A stretch of 38,847 nucleotides of DNA from Denitrovibrio sp. (GTDB taxonomy: Bacteria > Chrysiogenota > Deferribacteres > Deferribacterales > Geovibrionaceae). A model generated the notes under the pieces. That model worked only from the letters and a program-made list of their open reading frames with translations. It searched no databases and was not told the DNA's origin. The translations under genes were made by a program, and so were the position numbers. Positions within the stretch are counted from its first letter, which is position 1; each line of letters opens with the position of its first letter. This document shows, one piece after another, positions 1 to 7,720 of this stretch. The stretch lies in NCBI GenBank assembly GCA_002869145.1, contig PKTM01000018.1, positions 1 through 38,847 of the forward strand. The letters are read 5' to 3'.

Positions 1-2
1 CT

Positions 3-3000
3 ACTGCGGAAGATACATCACTCACAATTAACGCACTTACTAACGATACTGACGTTGATGGTGACACACTTACAGTAGAGTCATTTGCTCAGCCCACTAA
101 CGGAACTGCTGTACTTAACGAGAATGGTACATTTACTTACACACCGAATGCTGATTACAACGGTTCCGACAGTTTCACCTACACCATTACAGATGGTAAG
201 GGCGGAACAAGCACAGCCACAGTGAACATCGGCATAACATCAGTAAATGACGCACCGGAAACAAGCGACAAAACAGTTTCTGTGGATGCTGATGGTAAAG
301 TGACATTTGCGTTGGACGACTTCAGCGAAGGTGGCGCAAAAGACACCGAGGATGATTCCTCCGCAGATATGACTACAAATATTGTAATCAACTCGCTTCC
401 AGAGCATGGAAAGCTTTTTGATGCTGCTGGTGATGAGGTTCAGGTTGGCGATAAGCTCTCAGACATAAGCGACTTAACCTATGTGGCAGATGAAGGCTAT
501 AACGCAACTGTTTTCATGGGAAGCACAGGCGAGCCTGGTGCTATATCTCAGTGGGGCGATGTGCAGGATGACGGCTCAATACGTTTCGAGCCTGCTAATG
601 GGCTTGGCGCTACTATTACAGCTACATATAAAGGCAATCCGGCAGAGATTGGCTTTAATGAAGATATAGGCAATCATCTCGGTCTTGGAATTGGCGTAAC
701 TGCTAGTGGTGACGAAGGGCAGATAGAACCGAACGAAAAAATCACGATAGACTTTGACCAGAAAGTAACAAACGGCGTGGTTGGCTTATCAGGGCTAGGC
801 GGTCACTTTGTGGACGGCGCATCACAGGACGCTCAGGCTAACTGGAATGCATATGCAGAAAACGAGAACGGAGATATGGTTCTTGTTGCTTCCGGCTTTG
901 TGACAAAAACGAACGACTCTTATGTTACTGCGGAGATAAGTGTAACTGATGAAGAGGGCAACCCTGTTGCATTTGATCAGCTTACTTTTGACGTATCCAC
1001 AAACAGCAACTCAAACTATACAGTTCAGTATATCCAGTACAATAACGCTGATATGTCGGACTCTTTTAACTATACAGCGGAAGATTCTGATGGACTTACG
1101 GGTAACGAATCTACTGTAACATTTGCATTGGCGGCAGGTGCAACCCTTGCATACAACACAGCCCCTGAATCAGAAGATAAGTCTGTATCTGTGGAAGACG
1201 GACAGGCAGTATTCAGCCTTGATTCTGTGGCTACTGATCTTGAGGATGATGCAAACCGTTCTGACGCTAATGAGACATCAATTAGAATTGAGTCATTACC
1301 AGAACACGGGCATCTCGAAGACCTTGACGGCAATGTCCTGAGTACTGGTGATATAGTTTCAGATGCCTCCGATATAAAATATGTTTTCGACGGTAATGCT
1401 GACGATAATGTTTCAGTTCTTATGGGCTCCAAAGGTTCAGGGTCAATTAATGACTGGGGAACATATAGCGAGGATGAGGGCAATATACGTTTTGAGTCTG
1501 GTGAAGTAACGGCGACAATATTTGCTTCAAATGAAGGAGTAGGCTTCAGCGATTATTCAGGGATAAACAATCACGAAGGCTTCGGGCTCGGAGTTGTCAG
1601 TAATAGCGGCGACGACGGTCAGATAGAAAGACACGAAAACCTTACAATAGAATTCGACAACCCTGTGTCAAACGCAACAGTAGGTCTTGCAGGGCTTGGA
1701 GGCCACTTTGAGTCTGGAGTTAACGCTTTTGCTCATTGGACAACATATGATGAAGACGGAAATTTTGTTGCAGAAGGTTTTGTTCAAAATGACAATGGCA
1801 ATGAGACTAACTCTTTTAATACGGGCGATCTCGAATTTTATTCGCTTGTGTTAACTGTTGAAAGCACCACCAACTCTAACTATACACTACAGTATATTGA
1901 GTTTGGCGCGACAACAACTGATGCTTTCACTTACGCCACTATAGATTCAGATGGCAAAGAGTCTGATATTGCAACAGTGACATTCGATATCGAACCATCA
2001 GCAGTGCTTACAGCTGAACATGCACCAGAGGCGGCTGAAGACATAGTGGAGACTACTGAAGACACAGCCGTTACGTTTAACTTACTAAGCAACGACACAG
2101 ACTTAGATGGCGATACACTTACTGTAGAGTCATTTGTTCAGCCTGAAAACGGCACGGTATCTCAGAATGGTGACGGCACATTTACTTATACACCGAACGC
2201 TGACTATAACGGCTCAGACAGTTTCACTTATACCATCACAGATGGCAAAGGGGGAACAGACACAGCCACAGTCAAGATAGGAGTAACACCAGTAAATGAT
2301 GCTCCGTTTATAGATCTGAACGGTGATGATCCACTTGTGTTTGGTGATGCAGAACCTACAGGCTTTGAGACAGATTATGTAATAGGTGAAGCCGGAACAG
2401 CTATCGCAGACTCAGATATGTATATAACAGATGCAGACAGCGATACTATGAGTAACGCATCCGTTGTTATCAACGATGCGAAAGATGGTGATGCACTTAA
2501 TTCTGACGGTATAGACACTAGCCTCTTGGATGTGGTTAACAACGGCACAACAGTGACCATAACTCCTAAAGACGGTGCTACAACAACAAATGCTGATTTT
2601 GAAAGTGCTGTCAAGGCAGTAACTTTCAGCACCACTGATGAAACAGACACAGACAGAGATATATCTGTTAATGTTAATGATGGAAAATCAGACAGCAATA
2701 TTGCTGTGACATCTGTAAACATCACAGTGCCTGAGAGTTATGAGCGTGTTGCTGACATATCATCTTATGATGATTTTGAAGCTGAAGCTTTCAAAGGACA
2801 CACATACGCTAATAACAACAGTCTGAAAACTACAGGGGCTGACAATGCAGACCTGACTATAGATAATGATGGTTTTTATGCTGTGGATGCTGTAGAGCGT
2901 AACAATAATGGCGATGACCCGAACGCTATAGAGACAGACGAGGCTGTTGTTTTCGACATGAAAGGTCTTGTGGACAGTGTGACCTTTGAAGTGAAAGGTG

Positions 3001-3596
3001 AAGTTGGCGGAAGCACTTGGGACATCTATGACGCAGAAGGCGACAGGATAGATTATGCTGACGGTTCAAACACTAACGACGGCAGACCTTTTGTCACTTT
3101 AAACGATGACGGGACAGCTACATTTACATCAGACACCCCGTTCAGATACATAGCATTTGACGGCGGTGATAACGGACAGGGCAATCAGTCCGGCACTCAG
3201 ACAGGTTTTGCTTTGAAACCAGTGTCTGCAGAGTTTTCTGATTCTGACAATAACGTACTGTCTGTTCTGGATGAAGGCGGAGATATCGACTTTGCAGGAA
3301 TGGAAGGCCTTGAGGCTGTTCATATGAATTCGTCTCAGGCGCAGTCAATAGAAAACCTTTCCATAGAGTCTGTTCTGCAGGTAACTGACGATGATAATAT
3401 ACTTCAGATAGCAGGCGGAAAAGACGACACGCTTGATATGAACGGATGGGAGCATCGGGGTGAAGGAGTATTCACAGGATCAAACGACTCAGGCGATACA
3501 GCCACTGTGCAAATTACCGGAGACTTCTCTTTTGATGCGGGAACAAATATAGTAACATTTAACCAGTATACTGATGACGGTACAGAGATATCATAG
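3..3596 (+). CDS. Giant type I-secreted cadherin-like repeat adhesin (LapA-like), C-terminal part
   Basis: This is a 5'-truncated gene: the frame is open from base 3, so an internal Met at 222 is not the start; 1197 residues are visible. It is very acidic, with Asp/Asn-rich loops and no cysteine that I can see, as expected of a secreted calcium-binding adhesin. In order it holds a cadherin-like/Big_9 repeat (3-255; ends in GSDSFTYTITDGKGGT and VNDAPE), two tandem modules of about 290 residues (about 256-1150 and 1156-2020) sharing INSLPEHG/IESLPEHG and VGLxGLGGHF, a second cadherin-like repeat (2052-2306), a further repeat region, and a C-terminal block (about 3250-3593) with ESVLQVTDDDNILQI, typical of type I secretion C-termini. 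No GGxGxDxxx RTX nonapeptides are seen here. The N-terminal retention module and LapG cleavage site would lie outside the window. The Lap exporter at 17514-25686 is its likely secretion system, by inference. Confidence 0.85.
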   Translation, partial: TAEDTSLTINALTNDTDVDGDTLTVESFAQPTNGTAVLNENGTFTYTPNADYNGSDSFTYTITDGKGGTSTATVNIGITSVNDAPETSDKTVSVDADGKVTFALDDFSEGGAKDTEDDSSADMTTNIVINSLPEHGKLFDAAGDEVQVGDKLSDISDLTYVADEGYNATVFMGSTGEPGAISQWGDVQDDGSIRFEPANGLGATITATYKGNPAEIGFNEDIGNHLGLGIGVTASGDEGQIEPNEKITIDFDQKVTNGVVGLSGLGGHFVDGASQDAQANWNAYAENENGDMVLVASGFVTKTNDSYVTAEISVTDEEGNPVAFDQLTFDVSTNSNSNYTVQYIQYNNADMSDSFNYTAEDSDGLTGNESTVTFALAAGATLAYNTAPESEDKSVSVEDGQAVFSLDSVATDLEDDANRSDANETSIRIESLPEHGHLEDLDGNVLSTGDIVSDASDIKYVFDGNADDNVSVLMGSKGSGSINDWGTYSEDEGNIRFESGEVTATIFASNEGVGFSDYSGINNHEGFGLGVVSNSGDDGQIERHENLTIEFDNPVSNATVGLAGLGGHFESGVNAFAHWTTYDEDGNFVAEGFVQNDNGNETNSFNTGDLEFYSLVLTVESTTNSNYTLQYIEFGATTTDAFTYATIDSDGKESDIATVTFDIEPSAVLTAEHAPEAAEDIVETTEDTAVTFNLLSNDTDLDGDTLTVESFVQPENGTVSQNGDGTFTYTPNADYNGSDSFTYTITDGKGGTDTATVKIGVTPVNDAPFIDLNGDDPLVFGDAEPTGFETDYVIGEAGTAIADSDMYITDADSDTMSNASVVINDAKDGDALNSDGIDTSLLDVVNNGTTVTITPKDGATTTNADFESAVKAVTFSTTDETDTDRDISVNVNDGKSDSNIAVTSVNITVPESYERVADISSYDDFEAEAFKGHTYANNNSLKTTGADNADLTIDNDGFYAVDAVERNNNGDDPNAIETDEAVVFDMKGLVDSVTFEVKGEVGGSTWDIYDAEGDRIDYADGSNTNDGRPFVTLNDDGTATFTSDTPFRYIAFDGGDNGQGNQSGTQTGFALKPVSAEFSDSDNNVLSVLDEGGDIDFAGMEGLEAVHMNSSQAQSIENLSIESVLQVTDDDNILQIAGGKDDTLDMNGWEHRGEGVFTGSNDSGDTATVQITGDFSFDAGTNIVTFNQYTDDGTEIS
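53..257 (+). repeat. Cadherin-like repeat unit, copy 1
   Basis: This unit within the adhesin aligns closely, at protein and DNA level, with 2102-2306. Both contain DxDGDTLTVESF, then FTYTPNADYNGSDSFTYTIT. The homology extends back to the left edge (3-52), where it is weaker. High DNA similarity suggests recent duplication or gene conversion. Confidence 0.75.
2052..2306 (+). repeat. Cadherin-like repeat unit, copy 2
   Basis: Second copy of the unit at the window start, separated from it by the two 290-residue modules. It carries TEDTAVTFNLLSNDTDLDGD and ends at VNDAPF, the usual boundary of Big_9/cadherin-like tandem repeats in bacterial adhesins. Confidence 0.75.
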
Positions 3597-3647
3597 TTGT
3601 CAGATTATTAAACTATTCTTTTGAATAAAAAGCCAATGCGGGAGTTA

Positions 3648-3680
3648 GGCGGGGCAGTAAATGTCCCGCCTTTCTATTTT
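3648..3680. terminator. Bidirectional intrinsic terminator between adhesin and GntR gene
   Basis: The arms GGCGGGGCA (3648-3656) and TGTCCCGCC (3662-3670) pair over 9 bp with one G-T wobble around a 5-base loop, followed by TTTCTATTTT. It lies between two convergent genes, so it can serve the adhesin on the plus strand and the lactate operon on the minus strand. Confidence 0.85.
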
Positions 3681-3684
3681 AAGG

Positions 3685-4398
3685 TTAATTTGTGGTTTTC
3701 TGCATCTCTTCTATTTCAGTAACGATATAATCCATGTGGGCAAGCATTGCCGCATAAGCGCCTTCAGGGTCTTTAGCTTTCAAAGCTTTAAACACTGCAA
3801 CGTGCTGGTCATATAGGTGTGAAAATTTATCATGATCTTTGAAAAGCCTGGATCTCACCTCATAGCTGACCTTTTCTACCCACTCATAGATACTGTTCAT
3901 AAGGTGGATAAGCAGGAAATTGTGTGTGGCATAAGAGATAGTGTTATGAAAGTTTGCATCAGGTATGTGACCCACCTCTTTGTTATCAAGTGCTGTCTTC
4001 ATCTCTTTCAGATAATCTTCCATTATTTTCAGCTCTTCATCCGTGGCTCGTTCGGCTGCCGTTTTGGCTGCCCAGGTCTCCAGAATCTTTCGAACTTCCA
4101 TAAGGTGCATAAGCCCGTTATGACTTTTGAAATATTCCTCGAACACTTTATCCACAGAGCCAGATGCCATGGAGCGTACGTATGTGCCGTCCCCCTGTAT
4201 CTGTTCTACAAGTCCCTGAGCCTCAAGTTTGTGCAGAGCCTCTCTCAGCGAAGGTCTGCTGACGCTCATCATTGCTGCAAGTTCCCTCTCTGGAGGAAGC
4301 CTGTCGCCGGGGGGCAGTGTAGAGCTTACTATCTTTTCTTTGAGCTGCTCATATATAATGTCGGATATCTTTTTCTGTTTCACTTTATCAAACTTCAT
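3685..4398 (-). CDS. FadR/LldR-type GntR transcriptional regulator
   Basis: 237 residues. The N-terminal winged helix (about residues 8-75) has the GntR signature LPPGDRLPPERELAAMMSVS followed by RPSLREALHKLEAQGLV. The C-terminal all-helical FCD domain (about 90-225) carries the Asp/His metal-site pattern: DANFH, DQHVAVF and AHMDYI. Members of this family sense small organic acids such as lactate, pyruvate or glycolate and bind TTGGT-N3-ACCAA-type palindromes. It is the last gene of the minus-strand operon, 2 bases after the Fe-S subunit gene. Two perfect palindromes of this type lie in the divergent promoter region at 7026-7220, and further sites lie before the TRAP operon, so it is the obvious candidate regulator of both. 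The lactate effector is inferred from the neighbours. Confidence 0.88.
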   Translation of the reverse strand: MKFDKVKQKKISDIIYEQLKEKIVSSTLPPGDRLPPERELAAMMSVSRPSLREALHKLEAQGLVEQIQGDGTYVRSMASGSVDKVFEEYFKSHNGLMHLMEVRKILETWAAKTAAERATDEELKIMEDYLKEMKTALDNKEVGHIPDANFHNTISYATHNFLLIHLMNSIYEWVEKVSYEVRSRLFKDHDKFSHLYDQHVAVFKALKAKDPEGAYAAMLAHMDYIVTEIEEMQKTTN

Positions 4399-4400
4399 TT

Positions 4401-5630
4401 TTACCCTTTTATCTGTCTGTATATTTCTAAAATCGGGTGTATTACTTCTATGTCAGCCCCTGCGGTAGTCACACCATCAGTTAGCTGCATGGAACATCCC
4501 GGACAAGGTGAATATACCACATCTACATTTTTATCTGCAAACTCTTCTGTCTTTGTCATGGCAAAACCTTTGGATCTGTCGTAGTGTTTCATGCTGAAAG
4601 TCCCTGCAAAACCGCAACAGCTCTGGTTTTTGAGTTTTTTATAATCAGTAGAAGTGTTTTCTTTTACAAAGCTTTCCACCACACCGTGCTTATCCTGCTG
4701 ATAGTGGCATGGAAAGTGTATAGTGCTAGTGCCTGTTCTTTCAGATTTAAAGTCTACATTTAAAACTTCTTTCAGGTAAACAAGTACATCTGTGGTGTCT
4801 GCCTTAGATCTTCTGCCGGTTTGTTTTTCGCCCATTTCATAAAGTCCGTATCTGCAAGTCGGACACACGGTTATGATGTGGCTGGCTTCAAAATTCTCGA
4901 ATAGGTTTAAATTTTCATTTACCATCTTTTTATAAAGCTCAAGCTCGCCCATTGTTGCAGCAGGCACTCCGCAGCAGATGTTAGTTTTAGGAACATGCAC
5001 TGAAACGCCAAAATGGTTCAGAACTTCAATGACAGCTTCCCCCCAATCGGTATATATAAAATTCACAGCACATCCGGGGTAAAAAAGAACTGTGTCCACC
5101 TCTTCCCCTTTTGCCTTATGAAACCCGCCGTGGGTAGCTGAAAATGGTTTGCTTTTAACAGAGACAACATGTCTTCCGCCTAGCTGAGGCAGCAGTGGTT
5201 TATATATGTCGTCTTTTATCTTTTTACTTCCGAATTTGAGCCCCATGTGCATCAGCGGCGAAAGCTTAGCCATAAGCTCAGGTTTCTCCATAGCTATAGA
5301 GAGGATGCTCTTTTGCCATTTCGGAAGTTTCTTTATTTTACGTAAGACTTCTTTCCCTTTCAGGAAGATTTCGTCTGTTCTCACGCCGCTCGGGCAGACG
5401 TGTTTACAGCGTCCGCATAGCAGGCATTTGTCTATATGTTCAAGGATCTCTCCGGCATCTTCAATACGCCCTTCGTATACTGACTGGAGCAGAGAAATTT
5501 TACCTCTTGCCACAGATGATTCACGCTGGTCAGTACGGTAGAGCGGGCAGTCTGACTGGCATGTTCCGCACTTCATACACTGGAGCATCATCTCTTCAAG
5601 TTCTTGTAGTTCTTTTACTATATCGTTCAT
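4401..5630 (-). CDS. GlcF-like (D-)lactate dehydrogenase Fe-S subunit
   Basis: 409 residues. The N-terminus has two [4Fe-4S] motifs, CMKCGTCQSDCP and CLLCGRCKHVCP. The C-terminal half has two CCG (heterodisulfide reductase-type) domains: FYPGCAVNF with NICCGVPA, and FPCHYQQ with SCCGFAGTFS and CPGC. This is the architecture of the glycolate/D-lactate oxidase iron-sulfur subunit, which passes electrons from the flavoprotein towards the quinone pool. Its start codon abuts the stop of the GlcD-like gene, so the two are translationally coupled and probably form a complex. There is no GlcE-like third subunit, which argues for a two-subunit lactate dehydrogenase, as in the Desulfovibrio lactate-oxidation region, rather than classical glycolate oxidase. 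Confidence 0.85.
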   Translation of the reverse strand: MNDIVKELQELEEMMLQCMKCGTCQSDCPLYRTDQRESSVARGKISLLQSVYEGRIEDAGEILEHIDKCLLCGRCKHVCPSGVRTDEIFLKGKEVLRKIKKLPKWQKSILSIAMEKPELMAKLSPLMHMGLKFGSKKIKDDIYKPLLPQLGGRHVVSVKSKPFSATHGGFHKAKGEEVDTVLFYPGCAVNFIYTDWGEAVIEVLNHFGVSVHVPKTNICCGVPAATMGELELYKKMVNENLNLFENFEASHIITVCPTCRYGLYEMGEKQTGRRSKADTTDVLVYLKEVLNVDFKSERTGTSTIHFPCHYQQDKHGVVESFVKENTSTDYKKLKNQSCCGFAGTFSMKHYDRSKGFAMTKTEEFADKNVDVVYSPCPGCSMQLTDGVTTAGADIEVIHPILEIYRQIKG

Positions 5631-7007
5631 TTACAGTCCCATTTTATGTGGATTGAGTAAGTTTTTCGGGTCTATCCCCGCTTTAAGCCGTCTCATATAT
5701 TCTATGGTTCCTTTACCTACTTCCATCTCCAGATATTTTGCTTTTGCACTTCCGATACCGTGCTCGCCGCTTATTGTTCCGTCCAGCTTAAGCGCAACAG
5801 CAAATATCTCGTCAACAGCTTTGTGTACACGTTCCATCTCCTCTTTATTGCGTTTGTCAGTGAGGATTGTTGGATGGAGATTTCCATCTCCGGCATGTCC
5901 GAAAGTACCCATTGTTAGGTCATATTTCTTTGTTATGTCTTTCAGAGCCTGCATCATAGCAGGTATTTTGCTCCTTGGCACTGTGGCATCTTCCAGAATA
6001 AGTGTCGGCCTCAGCCTTGCAAGAGAGCTTAGAGCCTTCCGGCGAGCTTCCCACACTTTGTCACGTTCTTCTGCGTTGTTTGCAACCTGAACCTGCCCAC
6101 CCAGCTCTTCGCATATTCTTTTAACAATCTGAAATTCGTCCTCAACCGCTGCAGGGTGTCCGTCTACTTCGATGAGAAGCAGTCCGTCTGCTGTTGTAGG
6201 AAGACCAATTTTTGCAGCTTCTTCTACAGTTTTTATAGTAAAGCTGTCCATAAGCTCAAGCGTAGCAGGCGTTACTTTATTTGCTATAATACCGGATACC
6301 GCACGGCAGGCGTTCATTATGTCGTCAAAAGTGACCATCATAGCTTTAGATGCGGCCGGAGGTGGAACTATCTTCATAATGTGCTCAACCATAACCCCAA
6401 GCAACCCTTCGGAGGACACCATAAGGCCGTTCAGATTGAACCCCGTTACAAGTTTTACTGTTTTGCCGCCAGAAATGATAAGGTTGCCCTCTGTGTAAAA
6501 GAATTTTGTGCCCATCAGGTAGTCGTTTGTAACGCCATATTTAAGAGCGCGAAGTCCGCCTGCGTTTTCAGCAACGTTTCCGCCAATGGTTGACGATTTC
6601 ATACTGCCCGGGTCGGGTGGATACAGAAGTCCATGCTCAGCAACAGCAGCAGCTAAATCAGCAGTTACAACACCTGTTTGCACAACTGCATACATGTCTT
6701 CAGTGTTTATCTCTAATATTTTATTAAGCCCGCTTGTCAGAAGCACACAGCCACCCTTCGAAGCTGGAACTGTTCCGCCGGAAAGGTTTGTTCCGGCACC
6801 TCTTGTAATAATAGGGATGCTGTTTTCGTTGCATATTTTAATGGTCTCAGATACTTCTTCGTATGTGGCAGGCTTTACAACAACGTCTGGCGGGCATTGT
6901 TCGCCAAATGCTGCATCGTAGCTGTAGCACATCATATCTTTCTCTTCTGTCCAGACGTTTTCGCCAGCTATATCTTTAAATTTTTTGATAATATTTTTTT
7001 CTAGCAT
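5631..7007 (-). CDS. GlcD-like FAD-linked (D-)lactate/2-hydroxyacid dehydrogenase
   Basis: 458 residues, the usual GlcD length. The PCMH-type FAD domain (about residues 35-215) shows RGAGTNLSGG and PPDPGSMKSSTIGGNVAENA. The C-terminal FAD-oxidase domain has FGHAGDGNLHPTIL and the GTISGEHGIGSAKAKYL signature. It oxidises a 2-hydroxy acid, probably D-lactate, to the 2-oxo acid. It is the first gene of the minus-strand operon, with Shine-Dalgarno AAGAGGT about 7 bases before the ATG and a promoter/operator at 7026-7068. Substrate is inferred: GlcD, Dld and 2-hydroxyglutarate dehydrogenase are hard to separate by sequence, but the facing lutBC-type operon and the missing GlcE favour lactate. Confidence 0.87.
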   Translation of the reverse strand: MLEKNIIKKFKDIAGENVWTEEKDMMCYSYDAAFGEQCPPDVVVKPATYEEVSETIKICNENSIPIITRGAGTNLSGGTVPASKGGCVLLTSGLNKILEINTEDMYAVVQTGVVTADLAAAVAEHGLLYPPDPGSMKSSTIGGNVAENAGGLRALKYGVTNDYLMGTKFFYTEGNLIISGGKTVKLVTGFNLNGLMVSSEGLLGVMVEHIMKIVPPPAASKAMMVTFDDIMNACRAVSGIIANKVTPATLELMDSFTIKTVEEAAKIGLPTTADGLLLIEVDGHPAAVEDEFQIVKRICEELGGQVQVANNAEERDKVWEARRKALSSLARLRPTLILEDATVPRSKIPAMMQALKDITKKYDLTMGTFGHAGDGNLHPTILTDKRNKEEMERVHKAVDEIFAVALKLDGTISGEHGIGSAKAKYLEMEVGKGTIEYMRRLKAGIDPKNLLNPHKMGL

Positions 7008-7025
7008 AGAGCGACCTCTTAATAT

Positions 7026-7044
7026 AAATTGGTAATACCAATTT
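7026..7044. promoter_or_regulatory. GntR operator 1 (glcD side)
   Basis: AAATTGGTAATACCAATTT is a perfect palindrome with 8-base arms and a 3-base centre. It matches the FadR/LldR/PdhR-type consensus TTGGT-N3-ACCAA. It overlaps the deduced -10 of the minus-strand promoter, so repression in the absence of substrate is the simplest reading. Confidence 0.82.
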
Positions 7045-7068
7045 AGGTTATTAACAGGACATTGTCAA
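7040..7068 (-). promoter_or_regulatory. Predicted sigma70 promoter for the glcD-glcF-gntR operon
   Basis: On the minus strand, TTGACA (7068-7063) is a perfect -35, followed after 17 bases by TAAATT (7045-7040), a 4/6 match to -10. Operator 1 begins within the -10 and covers the start-site region. Confidence 0.65.
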
Positions 7069-7176
7069 TAAGAGGTGTTGAAAATATGGCATTTCGGTTG
7101 AAAGTCGTGAAAAATGTTTATTTTTAATGAACATACTGCAATTAATTTATCTGATTAGGGGGCAAGCATAAAGCGG

Positions 7177-7205
7177 TTGACGGGCAGGATTTGTTAAGTT
7201 AAACT
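7177..7205 (+). promoter_or_regulatory. Predicted sigma70 promoter for the lutC-lutBA operon
   Basis: TTGACG (7177-7182), 17-base spacer, TAAACT (7200-7205). Operator 2 begins at the next base, in the same relative position as operator 1 on the other arm, so the two divergent promoters are near mirror images. Confidence 0.65.
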
Positions 7206-7220
7206 ATTGGTAAGACCAAT
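7206..7220. promoter_or_regulatory. GntR operator 2 (lut side)
   Basis: ATTGGTAAGACCAAT is a perfect palindrome with 6-base arms and centre AAG. It has the same core as operator 1, centred 178 bp away. It lies just downstream of the -10 and about 14 bases before the lutC start codon. Confidence 0.82.
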
Positions 7221-7233
7221 TTGAAGGGGTATT

Positions 7234-7719
7234 ATGAGTAATTTACTAGAACTGTTTTTAAAAAACTCTGAACTTGTCAGCAATATCAACTGTGTATGCA
7301 CAGAAACTGAGCTGACATATAAGCTAAACGCTGTGGACTCAGGCTTCCAGTTTGTTGACACTGAACTGGGCGGACAAAAACTAGTCAGATGCGAAATGAC
7401 AAAAGAGGGTTTTCCAGCCGCTCTTGTACAGGCGGACTTTGCAATCGCAGAGACAGGGTCTGTTGTCATTAACAGCAGTGACGAGCAGAAGAGGCTTGCC
7501 ACATGTCTGTGTGAGGATCTGCACGTTGTTTTCCCGCTGTCATGTTTAAAAGACAGCCTGCTCGATATAGCTGATTATATGCAGGAGATGACATCTGATG
7601 ATGCCTCTTTCATAGCTTTTATGACTGGAGCCAGCAGAACGGCGGACATAGAAAGGGTTTTGACAATTGGAGTGCATGGCCCCGGTAAGATGTATGTATA
7701 TGTGGTAAAGGATGCCTGA
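7234..7719 (+). CDS. lutC: LutC-like LUD-domain lactate utilization protein
   Basis: 161 residues, shorter than typical LutC/LldG (about 200-240) because the N-terminus is reduced. The LUD-domain signatures ADFAIAETGSVV and GASRTADIERVLTIGVHGP are intact. LutC is a subunit of the LutABC L-lactate oxidation complex and carries no Fe-S cluster. The ATG is preceded by AAGGGG at a good distance, and the upstream bases are promoter and operator rather than coding sequence, so the short form looks genuine. Its stop lies within a few bases of the start of the fused LutB-LutA gene, so the two are co-translated. Confidence 0.88.
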   Translation: MSNLLELFLKNSELVSNINCVCTETELTYKLNAVDSGFQFVDTELGGQKLVRCEMTKEGFPAALVQADFAIAETGSVVINSSDEQKRLATCLCEDLHVVFPLSCLKDSLLDIADYMQEMTSDDASFIAFMTGASRTADIERVLTIGVHGPGKMYVYVVKDA

Positions 7720-7720
7720 T

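Noticed and set aside
3-3596. RTX toxin
   Set aside because: No RTX nonapeptide repeats or toxin domain appear in the visible part; the repeats are of the adhesin type.
3832-4584. Plus-strand open frame of 250 codons
   Set aside because: It lies antisense to the GntR and GlcF-like genes, has a composition unlike a real protein and no recognisable domain.
4401-7007. Glycolate oxidase glcDEF
   Set aside because: There is no GlcE-like subunit, and the facing operon encodes LutC/LutBA; a lactate dehydrogenase pair fits better.
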